Of a stretch of 64,000 bases of DNA, positions 38,628 through 47,929 are shown piece by piece; the stretch's first letter is position 1; each line of letters opens with the position of its first letter. The stretch spans positions 5,232,001 through 5,296,000 of the forward strand of contig NZ_LR813084.1 of assembly GCF_903815225.1 (NCBI RefSeq), written 5' to 3'. Below the pieces are notes generated by a model. That model had not been told where the DNA came from and did not search any database. It saw only the letters and a list, made by a program, of their open reading frames with translations. This DNA comes from Delftia tsuruhatensis (GTDB lineage: Bacteria > Pseudomonadota > Gammaproteobacteria > Burkholderiales > Burkholderiaceae_C). Both the position numbers and the translations under genes were made by a program.

Positions 38628-39647
38628 ATGCACAGTCCCCTCACCCGCAGGGCCGCCGGCCTGGCGCTGGCCGGCCTCGGCCTGGCACTTTCGGCCCCCG
38701 CCACGGCCCAGCCGCTGGAAAAGATCAAGGTGCGCATGGACTGGACGCCCTGGGGCGTGCAGGCCGCCATGCACCTGGCCCAGCACAAGGGCTGGTTCAA
38801 GGCGGCGGGCCTGGACGTGCAGCTCGAAGACGGCAATGGCTCGGTGACCACGGTGCAGATCGTGGGCGGCGGCGACCAGTTCGACGTCGGACATGCCGCG
38901 CTGGCCTCGATGATGATCGCGCGCGACAAGGGCCTGCCCGTCAAGGCCATCGCGGTCTTTGCCCGCCTCAGCGACATCGGGCTGCTGGTGCCGCGCGATG
39001 GCGGCATCCGGGGCCCCGGCGATCTCAGGGGCAGGAAGGTGGCCTATACCGCCGGCTCGCTGGAGGCGCCCTTCATCGACGCCTTCCTGGCCGCAGGCGG
39101 CCTCAAACGCAGTGACCTCGAACTGGTCAACATCGATGCGGCCGGCAAGGCCGCCTCCTATGCGGCGGGGCGCGCCGACGCAGCCTTCTCGACCATTCCC
39201 TTCTTCCTGCCCGTGGTGTCGCAGACACGTCCATCACAGGCCATCCGCTTCGCGGACCACGGGTTGAGCATGCCCAGCTTCGGCCTGTTCGCCACCGAAG
39301 CGCGGATCGCCGCGCGCCGCGAGCCCATCGCCCGCTTCACCAGCATCGTCGCGGCCACCTGGCAGTACATCTACAACGGCCACGAGGACGAGGCCGTCGA
39401 GGCCCTCATCGCCCAGCGGCCCCAGGCCCGGCTGGACAAGGCCGTGCTGCGCGGCCAGCTCCAGGCGCTCAGGGGCTTCTTCCAGTTGCCGCCACCGGCC
39501 GGCCAGCGGCTGGGCACGCCGGTCGCATCGGACTTCAGCGCGGCGGTGAAGACGCTGACCGATGCGGGCCTGCTCAAGTCGATCAAGGATGGCAACGCTT
39601 TCTTCGTGCCCGACCTGGTCCGCCCTGCGCCGGAGGTTCCGAAATGA
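38628..39647 (+). CDS. ABC transporter substrate-binding protein (NMT1/THI5-like)
   Basis: A 339-residue periplasmic binding protein with a twin-arginine-containing leader (TRRAAGLALAGLGLAL, cleavage near TAQP, residue 28) and the NMT1 fold (VRMDWTPWGVQAAMHLAQHKGWFKAAGLDV). Relatives bind thiamine precursors, taurine, nitrate or aromatic acids. With the ATPase and permease that follow, it forms a complete importer at the end of the picA-type operon. Substrate is inferred to be a pyridine carboxylate. Confidence 0.88.
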   Translation: MHSPLTRRAAGLALAGLGLALSAPATAQPLEKIKVRMDWTPWGVQAAMHLAQHKGWFKAAGLDVQLEDGNGSVTTVQIVGGGDQFDVGHAALASMMIARDKGLPVKAIAVFARLSDIGLLVPRDGGIRGPGDLRGRKVAYTAGSLEAPFIDAFLAAGGLKRSDLELVNIDAAGKAASYAAGRADAAFSTIPFFLPVVSQTRPSQAIRFADHGLSMPSFGLFATEARIAARREPIARFTSIVAATWQYIYNGHEDEAVEALIAQRPQARLDKAVLRGQLQALRGFFQLPPPAGQRLGTPVASDFSAAVKTLTDAGLLKSIKDGNAFFVPDLVRPAPEVPK

Positions 39648-40450
39648 ACGCATCGACCATCACCGCGCACGACGTGCGCAAGCTCTATCCGGGCGAGCCG
39701 CCGCTGACCGCGCTGGACGGCATCTCGCTGGACATCCGCGCGGGCGAGTTCGTCAGCATCCTCGGGCCCAGCGGCTGCGGCAAGAGCAGCTTTCTGCGCT
39801 GCATCGCGGGCCTGGAAGAGATCACATCGGGTGGCCTCCTGGTGGACGGCCGCGCGGTGGCCGGCCCCCCGGACCATGTCGGCATGGTGTTCCAGCGCGA
39901 CGCGCTGCTGGAGTGGCGCACCGTCGAGCGCAACATCCTGCTGCCCATCGAATTCGCGCGCAAGCCGCTGGCCGCCTACCGGCAGCCCCTGCACGAGCTG
40001 CTGCGGCTGGCCGGGCTGTCCGACTTCGGCGGCAAGTACCCGCGCCAGCTGTCGGGCGGCATGCGCCAGCGCGCCGCGATCTGCCGCGCGCTGATCGACC
40101 AGCCGCGCCTGCTGCTGATGGACGAGCCCTTCGGCGCGCTGGACGCGCTGACCCGCGACCAGATGAACGCCGAGCTGCAGCGCATCTGGCTGGAGACGCG
40201 CAACACCGTCGTCTTCGTGACCCACGGTATTGCCGAGGCCGTGTTCCTGGCCGACCGCGTGGTCGTGTTCTCGCCCCGGCCCGGGCGCATCGCCGACATC
40301 ATCGACATAGACCTGCCCAGGCCGCGCCCGCTGGCCGTGCGCGAGACGCCCGAGTTCGGCCGCCACACCCAGCGCATCCGCGCCCTGTTCCAGCAGATGG
40401 GCCTGATCAGCGAAGCGCCGGGACGGCTCGACGAAGGAGTGGCCGCATGA
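39644..40450 (+). CDS. ABC transporter ATP-binding protein (SsuB/NrtD family)
   Basis: A 268-residue ATPase with Walker A (GPSGCGKSS, residues 43-51), Q-loop (MVFQRDALLEW), signature LSGGMRQR and Walker B LLLMDEP followed by FGALDALTRDQM. It energises the importer formed with its neighbours, overlapping both by 4 bp. Confidence 0.93.
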   Translation: MNASTITAHDVRKLYPGEPPLTALDGISLDIRAGEFVSILGPSGCGKSSFLRCIAGLEEITSGGLLVDGRAVAGPPDHVGMVFQRDALLEWRTVERNILLPIEFARKPLAAYRQPLHELLRLAGLSDFGGKYPRQLSGGMRQRAAICRALIDQPRLLLMDEPFGALDALTRDQMNAELQRIWLETRNTVVFVTHGIAEAVFLADRVVVFSPRPGRIADIIDIDLPRPRPLAVRETPEFGRHTQRIRALFQQMGLISEAPGRLDEGVAA

Positions 40451-41202
40451 CCCCCCGGGAACACCCGGCCCGGCGCTGGCTGCTGGGCACGCTGTCGATG
40501 GCCCTCTTCCTGATCGCCTGGGAAGCCCTGGTGCGCCTTCTGGAGATCAAGCCGATCACGCTGCCGCCCCCCACGGCCGTGCTGGCCGAACTGTGGGGTG
40601 AATGGCATTTCTACCTGGGCCACGCGGCCTATACGCTGCTCACCACCCTGGCGGGCTTCGTGCTGGCGGCCCTGGTCGGCGTGCTGCTGGCCACGCTGCT
40701 GGTGGGCTCGCGGCTGTTCGAGCACACGGTCTACCCCCTGATCATCGGCCTGAACAGCGTGCCCAAGGTGGCCATCGCCCCGCTGTTCGTGATCTGGCTG
40801 GGCACGGGCTCCGAGCCCAAGATCGCCATCGCCTTCCTGATCGCGGTGTTCGCCGTCATCGTGGATTCCGTGCACGGCCTGCGCTCGGTGCCCGGCGACG
40901 TGCTGGACCTGGGGCGGGTGCTCAAGGGATCGCGGCGAGACTTCTTCTTCAAGGTCCGGCTTCCGGGCGCCCTGCCGTCGATGCTGGCGGGCATGAAGGT
41001 GGCCATCTCGCTGGCGCTGGTGGGCGCCATCGTCGGCGAATTCGTGGCCTCGCAGCGCGGACTGGGCTACGTCATCCTGAGCGCGCAGGGCACCTTCGAC
41101 ACCCCGCGCGTCTTTGCCGCCGTGGTCATCCTGGCCTTCATGGGGCTGGGGCTGTACGGGGCGCTGGCCTGGGCGGAGCGCAGGTTCACGGCCTGGCGTT
41201 GA
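40447..41202 (+). CDS. ABC transporter permease (SsuC family)
   Basis: A 251-residue inner-membrane permease with about six hydrophobic segments and the EAA-loop signature (DLGRVLKGSRRDFFFKVRLPGALPSMLAGMKVA, near 156-190) of the binding-protein-dependent transport family. It is the last gene of the long plus-strand operon that starts with the TRAP binding protein and is followed by a strong terminator. Confidence 0.92.
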   Translation: MTPREHPARRWLLGTLSMALFLIAWEALVRLLEIKPITLPPPTAVLAELWGEWHFYLGHAAYTLLTTLAGFVLAALVGVLLATLLVGSRLFEHTVYPLIIGLNSVPKVAIAPLFVIWLGTGSEPKIAIAFLIAVFAVIVDSVHGLRSVPGDVLDLGRVLKGSRRDFFFKVRLPGALPSMLAGMKVAISLALVGAIVGEFVASQRGLGYVILSAQGTFDTPRVFAAVVILAFMGLGLYGALAWAERRFTAWR

Positions 41203-41220
41203 GGCTTTCACACAGATATG

Positions 41221-41247
41221 AAAAAGGGCGCCGAAGCGCCCTTTGTT
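41221..41247. terminator. Bidirectional rho-independent terminator
   Basis: A 9-bp perfect stem AAAGGGCGC / GCGCCCTTT with a CGAA loop, flanked by A residues on the left and T residues on the right, lies between the convergent ABC permease and gltL genes. It can end both transcripts. Confidence 0.88.
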
Positions 41248-41279
41248 TGATTGGACCGGCCCGCCTCGCGGCGGCGCCA

Positions 41280-42017
41280 TCAGTGCTGCAGGATCTTGTT
41301 GAGGAATTCCTTGGTGCGGGGCTGACGTGCCTCGGGGTTGCCGAAGAATTCGTCCTTGGAGCAGTCCTCCAGGATCTTGCCGCCCACGTCCATGAAGATC
41401 ACGCGGCTGGCCACCTTGCGGGCAAAGCCCATTTCGTGGGTCACGCACATCATGGTCATGCCTTCGTTGGCCAGGCCGATCATCACGTCCAGCACTTCGC
41501 CGACCATTTCGGGGTCCAGCGCCGAGGTGGGTTCGTCGAACAGCATCACGATGGGGTCCATGGACAGTGCGCGCGCAATGGCCACGCGCTGCTGCTGGCC
41601 GCCCGACAGCTGGCCCGGGAACTTGTCCTTGTGCGCCGTCAGGCCCACGCGGTCCAGCATCTTCAGGCCGCGCTTCTTGGCGTCGTCCGGGCTGCGGCCC
41701 AGCACCTTGACCTGGGCGATGGTCAGATTCTCGGTCACCGACAGGTGGGGGAACAGCTCGAAGTGCTGGAACACCATGCCCACGCGGCTGCGCAGCTTGG
41801 GCAGGTTGGTCTTGGGATCGTGCACGGCCACGCCGTCCACGAAGATCTCGCCCTTCTGGAAGGGCTCCAGCGCGTTGATGGTCTTGATCAGCGTGGACTT
41901 GCCCGAGCCCGAAGGGCCGCAAACCACGACCACTTCGCCCTTCTGGATGTTGGTGGAGCAGTCGGTCAGCACCTGGAAGCTGCCGTACCACTTGGAGACG
42001 TTCTTGAGTTCAATCAT
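41280..42017 (-). CDS. gltL: Glutamate/aspartate-type ABC transporter ATP-binding protein
   Basis: A 245-residue polar-amino-acid transporter ATPase: Walker A GPSGSGKST near residue 34, signature LSGGQQQR, Walker B IVMLFDEPTSALDPEMVGEVLDVM and the switch His in CVTHEMGFA. Last gene of the gltIJKL operon. The set of four genes and their order match E. coli glutamate/aspartate uptake; the exact amino acid is not proven. Confidence 0.93.
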   Translation of the reverse strand: MIELKNVSKWYGSFQVLTDCSTNIQKGEVVVVCGPSGSGKSTLIKTINALEPFQKGEIFVDGVAVHDPKTNLPKLRSRVGMVFQHFELFPHLSVTENLTIAQVKVLGRSPDDAKKRGLKMLDRVGLTAHKDKFPGQLSGGQQQRVAIARALSMDPIVMLFDEPTSALDPEMVGEVLDVMIGLANEGMTMMCVTHEMGFARKVASRVIFMDVGGKILEDCSKDEFFGNPEARQPRTKEFLNKILQH

Positions 42018-42043
42018 TGCAATTCCTCAAATGGGGTGCAGGC

Positions 42044-42715
42044 TCATCGAATGATGGCGATCTTCTTGTGCAGTCGCTTGACCATCCAGGACAGCGAATA
42101 GCACAGCACGAAATAGGTCACGCCAGCGGCCAGATAGGATTCGATGGGACGGCCGTAGTTCTTGCCGGCCACCTCGAAGCCCTTGAGCATGTCGTAGGCA
42201 CCGATGGCGTAGACCAGCGACGTGTCCTGGAACAGGATGATGGTCTGGGTCAGCAGCACCGGCAGCATGTTGCGGAAGGCCTGCGGCAGCACCACGAGGC
42301 GCATGTTCTGGCCATAGGTCATGCCCATGGCCTGACCCGCGAAGACCTGGCCGCGCGGGATGGACTGAATGCCCGCGCGCATGATCTCGCTGAAATAGGC
42401 CGCCTCGAAGGCGATGAAGGTGATGATGGCCGAAGCCTCGGCGCCGATGGGGCGGCCGATGAGCAGCGGCATCAGCAGGAAGAACCACAGGATCACCATC
42501 ACCAGCGGAATGGAGCGCATGCCGTTGACGTAGATGGTGGCGGGCACATCCAGCCACTTCTTGCCCGACAGGCGCATCAGCGCCAGCACGGTGCCGAAGG
42601 CCACACCGCCCAGCGTGGCGATGATGGTCAGCGTGACGCTGAAGTACAGGCCCTTCAGCACGAAGTTGCTGAAGAGATCCCAGGTGAAGAACGACCAGTC
42701 GATTTGCAGGTTCAT
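42044..42715 (-). CDS. gltK: Glutamate/aspartate-type ABC transporter permease
   Basis: A 223-residue permease of the His/Glu/Gln/Arg/opine family with five hydrophobic segments and the EAA loop EIMRAGIQSIPRGQVFAGQAMGMTYGQNMRLVVLPQA. It starts 1 bp after the stop of the partner permease, and gltL follows. Confidence 0.93.
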   Translation of the reverse strand: MNLQIDWSFFTWDLFSNFVLKGLYFSVTLTIIATLGGVAFGTVLALMRLSGKKWLDVPATIYVNGMRSIPLVMVILWFFLLMPLLIGRPIGAEASAIITFIAFEAAYFSEIMRAGIQSIPRGQVFAGQAMGMTYGQNMRLVVLPQAFRNMLPVLLTQTIILFQDTSLVYAIGAYDMLKGFEVAGKNYGRPIESYLAAGVTYFVLCYSLSWMVKRLHKKIAIIR

Positions 42716-42716
42716 G

Positions 42717-43469
42717 TCAGTGTCCTCCGCCGCTGGCAGCGATCAGGCCCGGGACGCGCGAGCGCTTCTCGATGAAGGCCATGATGCGGTTGATGGCAAA
42801 GGCGGAGACCACGTACAGGCCGGTGACGGCCAGGTAGATCTCGATGCCGCGCGAGGTCTCCTCCTGTGCCTGCATGGCGAACATGGTCAGCTCGGCCACG
42901 GACACGGCGAAGGCCACGGACGAGTTCTTGAACACGTTCATGGTTTCGCTGGTCAGCGGCGGGACGATGATCCGGAACGCCATGGGCAGCAGCACGTAGC
43001 GGTAGTACTGGAACGTGGTGAAGCCCAGCGCCATGCCCGCGTATCGCTGTCCGCGCGGCAGCGCCTGGATGCCCGAGCGCACCTGCTCGGCGATACGTGC
43101 CGAGGTGAAGAAGCCCAGCGCAAGCACCACGAGCACGAAGCCCGGCAGCGACTTCAGCGCAGGGAAGATCGACGGCACCACGTGGTACCACATGAAGATA
43201 TGCACCAGCAGTGGAATGTTGCGAAACAACTCCACCCAGGCATTGCCCAGCCGCACGATCCACGGGCGGTCGGGCAGTGTGCGCAGCGTGCCGATCAGCG
43301 ACCCCACGATCAGCGCGATCAGCAGGGACAGCAACGACACGGAAATGGTCCAGCCCCAGGCCGACAGCATCCAGTCGAGGTAGGTGATGTCGCCGTTCTT
43401 GCCGAAGCAGCTTTGACCCACCTCTTGGGTAATGGTGTCCTGGCAGAACACCTGCCAATCCCAACTCAT
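42717..43469 (-). CDS. gltJ: Glutamate/aspartate-type ABC transporter permease
   Basis: A 250-residue permease with five to six hydrophobic segments and the EAA loop QVRSGIQALPRGQRYAGMALGFTTFQYYRYVLLPMA. It is the longer permease of the pair, as GltJ is in E. coli, and follows the binding-protein gene after an intergenic terminator-like hairpin. Confidence 0.93.
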   Translation of the reverse strand: MSWDWQVFCQDTITQEVGQSCFGKNGDITYLDWMLSAWGWTISVSLLSLLIALIVGSLIGTLRTLPDRPWIVRLGNAWVELFRNIPLLVHIFMWYHVVPSIFPALKSLPGFVLVVLALGFFTSARIAEQVRSGIQALPRGQRYAGMALGFTTFQYYRYVLLPMAFRIIVPPLTSETMNVFKNSSVAFAVSVAELTMFAMQAQEETSRGIEIYLAVTGLYVVSAFAINRIMAFIEKRSRVPGLIAASGGGH

Positions 43470-43532
43470 AGGAGCACCTCTTTATTCAGATTCTTGAAAA
43501 ATGCACTACCGGCAAAAAAACGGCGCCGCAAC

Positions 43533-43569
43533 AAAAAACGCCCCTTCCAACCGCATGGCAGAAGGGGCG
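43533..43569 (-). terminator. Intra-operon terminator/attenuator between gltI and gltJ
   Basis: On the minus strand, a 9-bp perfect stem CGCCCCTTC / GAAGGGGCG with a 13-nt loop is followed by a T-rich tract. It lies just after the binding-protein stop. Such a hairpin usually lets most transcripts end after the binding protein, raising its level over the membrane parts. Confidence 0.85.
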
Positions 43570-43584
43570 GCATTCAACTGGTAC

Positions 43585-44484
43585 TTACTTGACTTCGTAC
43601 GACTCCATGGGCTTGTCGTTGGGATTGGCCCACGCTTCCTTGGTGGCATCGGACAGGGGCAGGCCCACCTTCACATTGGCCGGAGGAATCGGCTGCATGA
43701 ACCACTTGTCGTACAGCTTGGCCAGCGAGCCATCGGCGATCTGGCGCTTGATGGAGTCGTCCACGGCCTTCTTGAAGGCGGGGTCGTCCTTGCGCAGCAT
43801 GCAGGCGATGGGCTCGACCGACAGGGTTTCGCCGACGATCTTGTAGTCGGCCGGAGCCTTGGACTTGGAGATGTTGGCGGCCAGGATGGAGCCGTCCATG
43901 ATGAAGGCGTCGGCGCGGCCGGTTTCCAGCATCAGGAAGCTGTCGGCATGGTCCTTGCCCATGACTTCCTTGAAGGTCAGCCCGTCGGCACGCTTGTTCT
44001 TGCGCAGGGTCTGCACCGAGGTGGTGCCCGTGGTCGTGACCAGGGTCTTGCCGTTGAGGTCCTTGATGCCGGTGATGCCGGAGTTGGCCTTGACGGCGAT
44101 GCGCACTTCCTCCACGTAGGTGGTCACGGCAAAGGCCACTTCCTTCTGGCGGGCCAGGTTGTTGGTGGTGGAGCCGCACTCCAGGTCCACCGTGCCGTTG
44201 GTCACCAGAGGAATGCGGTTCTGCGAGGTCACGGGCTGGAACTTGACGTCCAGCTTGGCCAGGCCCAGCTGCTTCTGGATGTCGGCCAGCACGCGCTCGC
44301 CCATCTCGGTATGGAAGCCCACGTACTTGCCGTTGCCCAGCGTGTAGCCCAGACCCGAGGATTCACGCACGCCCAGCGTGACGCTGCCGCTGGACTTGAT
44401 CTTGGCCAGGGTGTCGCCAGCCTGCGCGAAAGCGCTGCCTGCGGCCAGGGCGGTCACGGCGATGGCCAACAAATGCTTCTTCAT
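43585..44484 (-). CDS. gltI: Glutamate/aspartate-type ABC transporter substrate-binding protein
   Basis: A 299-residue periplasmic binding protein of the SBP_bac_3 family. The signal peptide ends at AFAQAG (about residue 22); typical blocks are SGSVTLGVRESSGLGYTLGNGKYVGFHTEM, LVTNGTVDLECGSTTNN and LMLETGRADAFIMDG. The MKKHLLAIAV start has AGGAG 6 nt upstream. First gene of gltIJKL. Confidence 0.94.
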   Translation of the reverse strand: MKKHLLAIAVTALAAGSAFAQAGDTLAKIKSSGSVTLGVRESSGLGYTLGNGKYVGFHTEMGERVLADIQKQLGLAKLDVKFQPVTSQNRIPLVTNGTVDLECGSTTNNLARQKEVAFAVTTYVEEVRIAVKANSGITGIKDLNGKTLVTTTGTTSVQTLRKNKRADGLTFKEVMGKDHADSFLMLETGRADAFIMDGSILAANISKSKAPADYKIVGETLSVEPIACMLRKDDPAFKKAVDDSIKRQIADGSLAKLYDKWFMQPIPPANVKVGLPLSDATKEAWANPNDKPMESYEVK

Positions 44485-44915
44485 ACGGTTCTCCTGAGAT
44501 GAGGACGAAAACGGTCTTGGATGGGACGGTCGAGCCGCTAGTGGCTGGCTCGCACGATCTACGATGTGACACATATTGTGCAATCACGGAAGGTGCCAAC
44601 GCATCGATGCGTGCTAGGGCTTTCCTGCACATCAGCTTGATTCCTACAAGCAACAGCCGTGCCACCACACGCCATTTCTGCCTGTTCAAACCTGCCGACG
44701 GGCCCGCGCACCGCATGTTTGCTGTGCGCGCACTCTAATGCCATGCGCTGTGGCGCAGCCAATGCCGTTTGCAGAAGGCGTTATGCACGGCATGCATAAT
44801 AGGTATTTACCCTAGGCATAACCCGCTCACCAACTCGGGCTCTCCATGCATCAAAAAGGGGCGTGTACTGCGCTTGTACCGCCCCTTCGTGTCACCGCCC
44901 GGACAAAACGGCGTC
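44485..44915. other. Intergenic region upstream of gltI with a 7-5-7 dyad
   Basis: This 431-bp stretch holds no credible gene. It contains a perfect dyad TTATGCA-N5-TGCATAA at 44781-44799 and related TTATGC/GCATAA words nearby (around 44815), about 300 bp upstream of gltI. The dyad could bind the LysR protein encoded next to it or another regulator. The right end holds the terminator of that LysR gene. Confidence 0.45.
44854..44888 (-). terminator. Rho-independent terminator of the LysR gene
   Basis: On the minus strand, AAGGGGCGGTAC pairs (one bulge) with GTACACGCCCCTT, followed by T residues. It lies about 28 bp beyond the LysR stop in the correct orientation. Confidence 0.75.
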
Positions 44916-45851
44916 TCAGCCGATGGTCTCGCCCTGCTCCAGCAGGAAATTCCAGAGCGCTCCGGCCACGCCCTGGGGCGCATCCTTGCTGGTCGGTTTT
45001 TCGCGGTAGGCGCGCACTTCCATGTCCATGCGAAAGCCATCGTTGCCGGCCGGTGCGGCGCTGACCAGGCGGCCGGCCTCCAGCTCGTTGCGCACGGCGC
45101 TGAAGGGCAGGAAGGCCACGCCATGGCCTTCGAGCGCCATGGCCTTGAGGCCTTCGGCCATGTCGGTCTCGTAGACACGCTCCAGGTGCACGGCCTCGCC
45201 CGATTCCTTGAGGATGAGCTCGGTCACGCGCCCCAGGTAGGCGCCGGGCGCATAGCCCAGATAGGGCAGGGGCTGGCCCTGGCGCCCGGGCAGCAGGTGC
45301 ATGGGCTGTCCGTCGGCGTCGGGACGCGTATAGGGCGCCAGCACCTCATGCCCCAGGCTGACCATCTCGTAGCGCGCGGGATCGAGCTGGAAGGGCTGGG
45401 ACGGATGGAAGTAGGCGATCAGCAGGTCGCAGCCGCCCTCGACCAGCCGCATCACGGCATCGTGCACATTGAGCGCGAACAGCCGGCTGCGGAAGGGGCC
45501 GAACTGGGCCTGCACGCTGGAGACCCAGTTGGGAAAGAAGGTGAAGGCCAGCGTGTGCGGCACGGCAAAGCCCACCATGCCCTTGCCCGCGCTGACATGG
45601 GCACGCAGCATGGTGCGCGTGCTTTGCAGCGATTGCAGCATCTCCAGAGCCTGGTCATACATGGTCTTGCCAGCCGGCGTGAGCCGGGTCGGGTAGGAGC
45701 TGCGGTCCACCAGGTCCGTCCCCGCCCAGGCCTCCAGGGCCTGGATGCGGCGCGAGAACGCGGGCTGGGTCACGTGGCGCAGTTGGGCCGAGCGGCTGAA
45801 ACTGCGTGTTTCAGCGAGGCTGACGAAATCTTCTAGCCATTTGGTTTCCAT
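44916..45851 (-). CDS. LysR-family transcriptional regulator
   Basis: A 311-residue LysR regulator. The start METKWLEDFVSLAETRSFSRSA is the normal N-terminus of the family and carries the HTH (RSAQLRHVTQPAFSRRIQALEAW). The effector domain follows from about residue 90. It lies between gltIJKL on one side and the divergent TRAP operon on the other, about 205 bp from the TRAP start, so either could be its target. Confidence 0.9.
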   Translation of the reverse strand: METKWLEDFVSLAETRSFSRSAQLRHVTQPAFSRRIQALEAWAGTDLVDRSSYPTRLTPAGKTMYDQALEMLQSLQSTRTMLRAHVSAGKGMVGFAVPHTLAFTFFPNWVSSVQAQFGPFRSRLFALNVHDAVMRLVEGGCDLLIAYFHPSQPFQLDPARYEMVSLGHEVLAPYTRPDADGQPMHLLPGRQGQPLPYLGYAPGAYLGRVTELILKESGEAVHLERVYETDMAEGLKAMALEGHGVAFLPFSAVRNELEAGRLVSAAPAGNDGFRMDMEVRAYREKPTSKDAPQGVAGALWNFLLEQGETIG

Positions 45852-46056
45852 GGGCGCCATTATCCGCTGGGCCGTGGCGGGAGGCTGACGGCCAGGGATG
45901 GCCCGTCTGGCACGCAGCAAGGATGCGCACATAATGGCGCTGCGCCGCATTTACCCAATGTGACATTTTTTCCTCACGGCCCCCGGCACACGACGCCGAG
46001 GAAGCTCAGTGACTGCATCTGCCCTGCCATGTGTACTTTTCTGACTCCCCGCGTCC

Positions 46057-46602
46057 ATGTCTTCCCCTCCCACCGAAAACGGCGCCGCTGAGACGCCTTC
46101 GCAGCCGGACGAGCCGCGTTCGCTGCGCATCGAGGACTGGCTCACCGTGGCGATCATGGCCCTGCTGGCCCTGATCACCTTCGCCAATGTGCTGGTGCGC
46201 TACTTCACCTCCTCCTCCTTCGCCTGGACCGAGGAGATCTCGGTCTTCCTGATGATCCTGCTGGCCATGGTCGCGGGCTCGGCGGCCGTGGCGCGCAATG
46301 CGCATATCCGCATCGAGTACTTCGCCGACAGCGGCAGCGCCCTGCGCCGCCGGCGCCTGGCGCGCTTCGGCACGCTGATGGTGGCGCTGCTGTTCGCCGT
46401 GATCGCCGCCCTGAGCGTGCGCGTGGTCTGGGACGACTACCGCTTCGAGGAGACTTCGCCCGGCATCGGCGTGCCGCAGTGGTGGTATTCGATGTGGCTG
46501 CCCATCTGCTCGGCGCTGATCACGGCGCGCGCGCTGCAGTTGTTCAGGCGCCAGGGCCGCCCCGGTGCCTTCGAGGACGCCCCCGGGGAGAAGGCGCCAT
46601 GA
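46057..46602 (+). CDS. TRAP transporter small membrane subunit (DctQ), second system
   Basis: A 181-residue inner-membrane protein with four hydrophobic segments starting near residue 28 and the blocks LITFANVLVRYFTSSSFAWTEEISVFLMILLAM and AHIRIEYF. In this second TRAP set the order is Q-M-P, unlike the P-Q-M order of the pic-linked set, and the sequences are not close. Its stop overlaps the DctM start by 4 bp. Confidence 0.9.
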   Translation: MSSPPTENGAAETPSQPDEPRSLRIEDWLTVAIMALLALITFANVLVRYFTSSSFAWTEEISVFLMILLAMVAGSAAVARNAHIRIEYFADSGSALRRRRLARFGTLMVALLFAVIAALSVRVVWDDYRFEETSPGIGVPQWWYSMWLPICSALITARALQLFRRQGRPGAFEDAPGEKAP

Positions 46603-47897
46603 TCGCGACGCTGCTCTTCATCGCCTTCCTGGGCCTGATGTTCCTGGGCGTGCCCATCGGCGCGGCCCTGGGCTTGGCGGGCGCCGCCGCCATCGCGCTG
46701 GCCAGCCCCGACACGCAGTGGTTCGGCCTGCTGGCCGTGCCGCAGAATTTCTACGCCGGCCTGGGCAAGTACCCGCTGCTGGCGATTCCCATGTTCGTGC
46801 TCGTGGGCTCGATCTTCGACCGCTCGGGCGTGGCGCTGCGCCTGGTGAACTTCGCCGTGGCCATCGTCGGGCGTGGCCCTGGCATGCTGCCCCTGGTGGC
46901 GATCGCCGTGGCCATGTTCCTGGGCGGCATCTCGGGCTCCGGCCCGGCCAACGCGGCCGCCGTGGGCGGCGTGATGATCGCGGCCATGGGCCGCGCCGGC
47001 TACCCGGGCAGCTTCTCGGCCAGCGTGGTGGGCGCGGCCGCGGCCACCGACATCCTGATCCCGCCCTCGGTGGCCTTCATCATCTATTCGGTGCTGGTGC
47101 CCGGCGCCTCGGTGCCGGCGCTGTTCGCGGCCGGCATGATTCCCGGCATCCTGGCCGGCGTGGCGCTGATCGTGCCGGCCGTGTGGATGTCGCGCAAGCA
47201 CAGGATGGGAGCGCTGGAAGCCTCCATGCCGCGCCCGCCGTTCTGGCGCAGCCTGCGCGAGGCCTCCTGGGGCCTGGCCGCGCCGGTGCTGATCCTGGGC
47301 GGCATGCGCGCGGGCTGGTTCACGCCCACCGAAGCCGCCGTGGTGGCCGTGTTCTACGGCCTGTTCGTGGGCATGGTGATCCACCGCACCATCACGGTGC
47401 GCGACCTGTATCCCATCCTGCGCGAGGCGGGCGAACTGTCGGCCGTGATCCTGCTGGTGGTCTCGCTGGCCGGCATCTTCGCGTTCTCGCTGTCCACACT
47501 GGGCGTGATCGATCCCGTGGCGCAGGCCATCGTGAATTCGGGCCTGGGCGAGTACGGCGTGATGGCGCTGCTGATCCTGTTGCTGATCACCGTGGGCATG
47601 TTCCTGGACGGCATCTCCATCTTCCTGATCTTCGTGCCGCTGCTGCTGCCCATCATGCAGCACTACCACTGGGACCCGGTCTGGTTCGGCGTCATCCTCA
47701 CGCTCAAGGTGGCGCTGGGCCAGTTCACGCCGCCGCTGGCCGTGAACCTGATGGTGTCCTGCCGCATCGCGGGCGTGCGCATGGAGTCCACCGTGCGCTG
47801 GGTCGGCCCCATGCTGCTGGCCATGTTCCTGGTGATGATCGCCGTGATCGCCTTCCCGCAGCTCGCTCTCTGGCTCCCCGCTCGCCTGGGCTACTGA
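46599..47897 (+). CDS. TRAP transporter large membrane subunit (DctM), second system
   Basis: A 432-residue permease with about 12 hydrophobic segments and DctM blocks (LLAIPMFVLVGSIFDRSGVA, FLGGISGSGPANAAAVGGVMI, ATDILIPPSVAFIIYSVL, TPTEAAVVAVFYGLFVGM, KVALGQFTPPLAVNLMV). Average length for the family. The solute is unknown. Confidence 0.92.
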   Translation: MIATLLFIAFLGLMFLGVPIGAALGLAGAAAIALASPDTQWFGLLAVPQNFYAGLGKYPLLAIPMFVLVGSIFDRSGVALRLVNFAVAIVGRGPGMLPLVAIAVAMFLGGISGSGPANAAAVGGVMIAAMGRAGYPGSFSASVVGAAAATDILIPPSVAFIIYSVLVPGASVPALFAAGMIPGILAGVALIVPAVWMSRKHRMGALEASMPRPPFWRSLREASWGLAAPVLILGGMRAGWFTPTEAAVVAVFYGLFVGMVIHRTITVRDLYPILREAGELSAVILLVVSLAGIFAFSLSTLGVIDPVAQAIVNSGLGEYGVMALLILLLITVGMFLDGISIFLIFVPLLLPIMQHYHWDPVWFGVILTLKVALGQFTPPLAVNLMVSCRIAGVRMESTVRWVGPMLLAMFLVMIAVIAFPQLALWLPARLGY

Positions 47898-47929
47898 TTT
47901 CCCCACAATTCAACAAGGAGACCTTCGCA

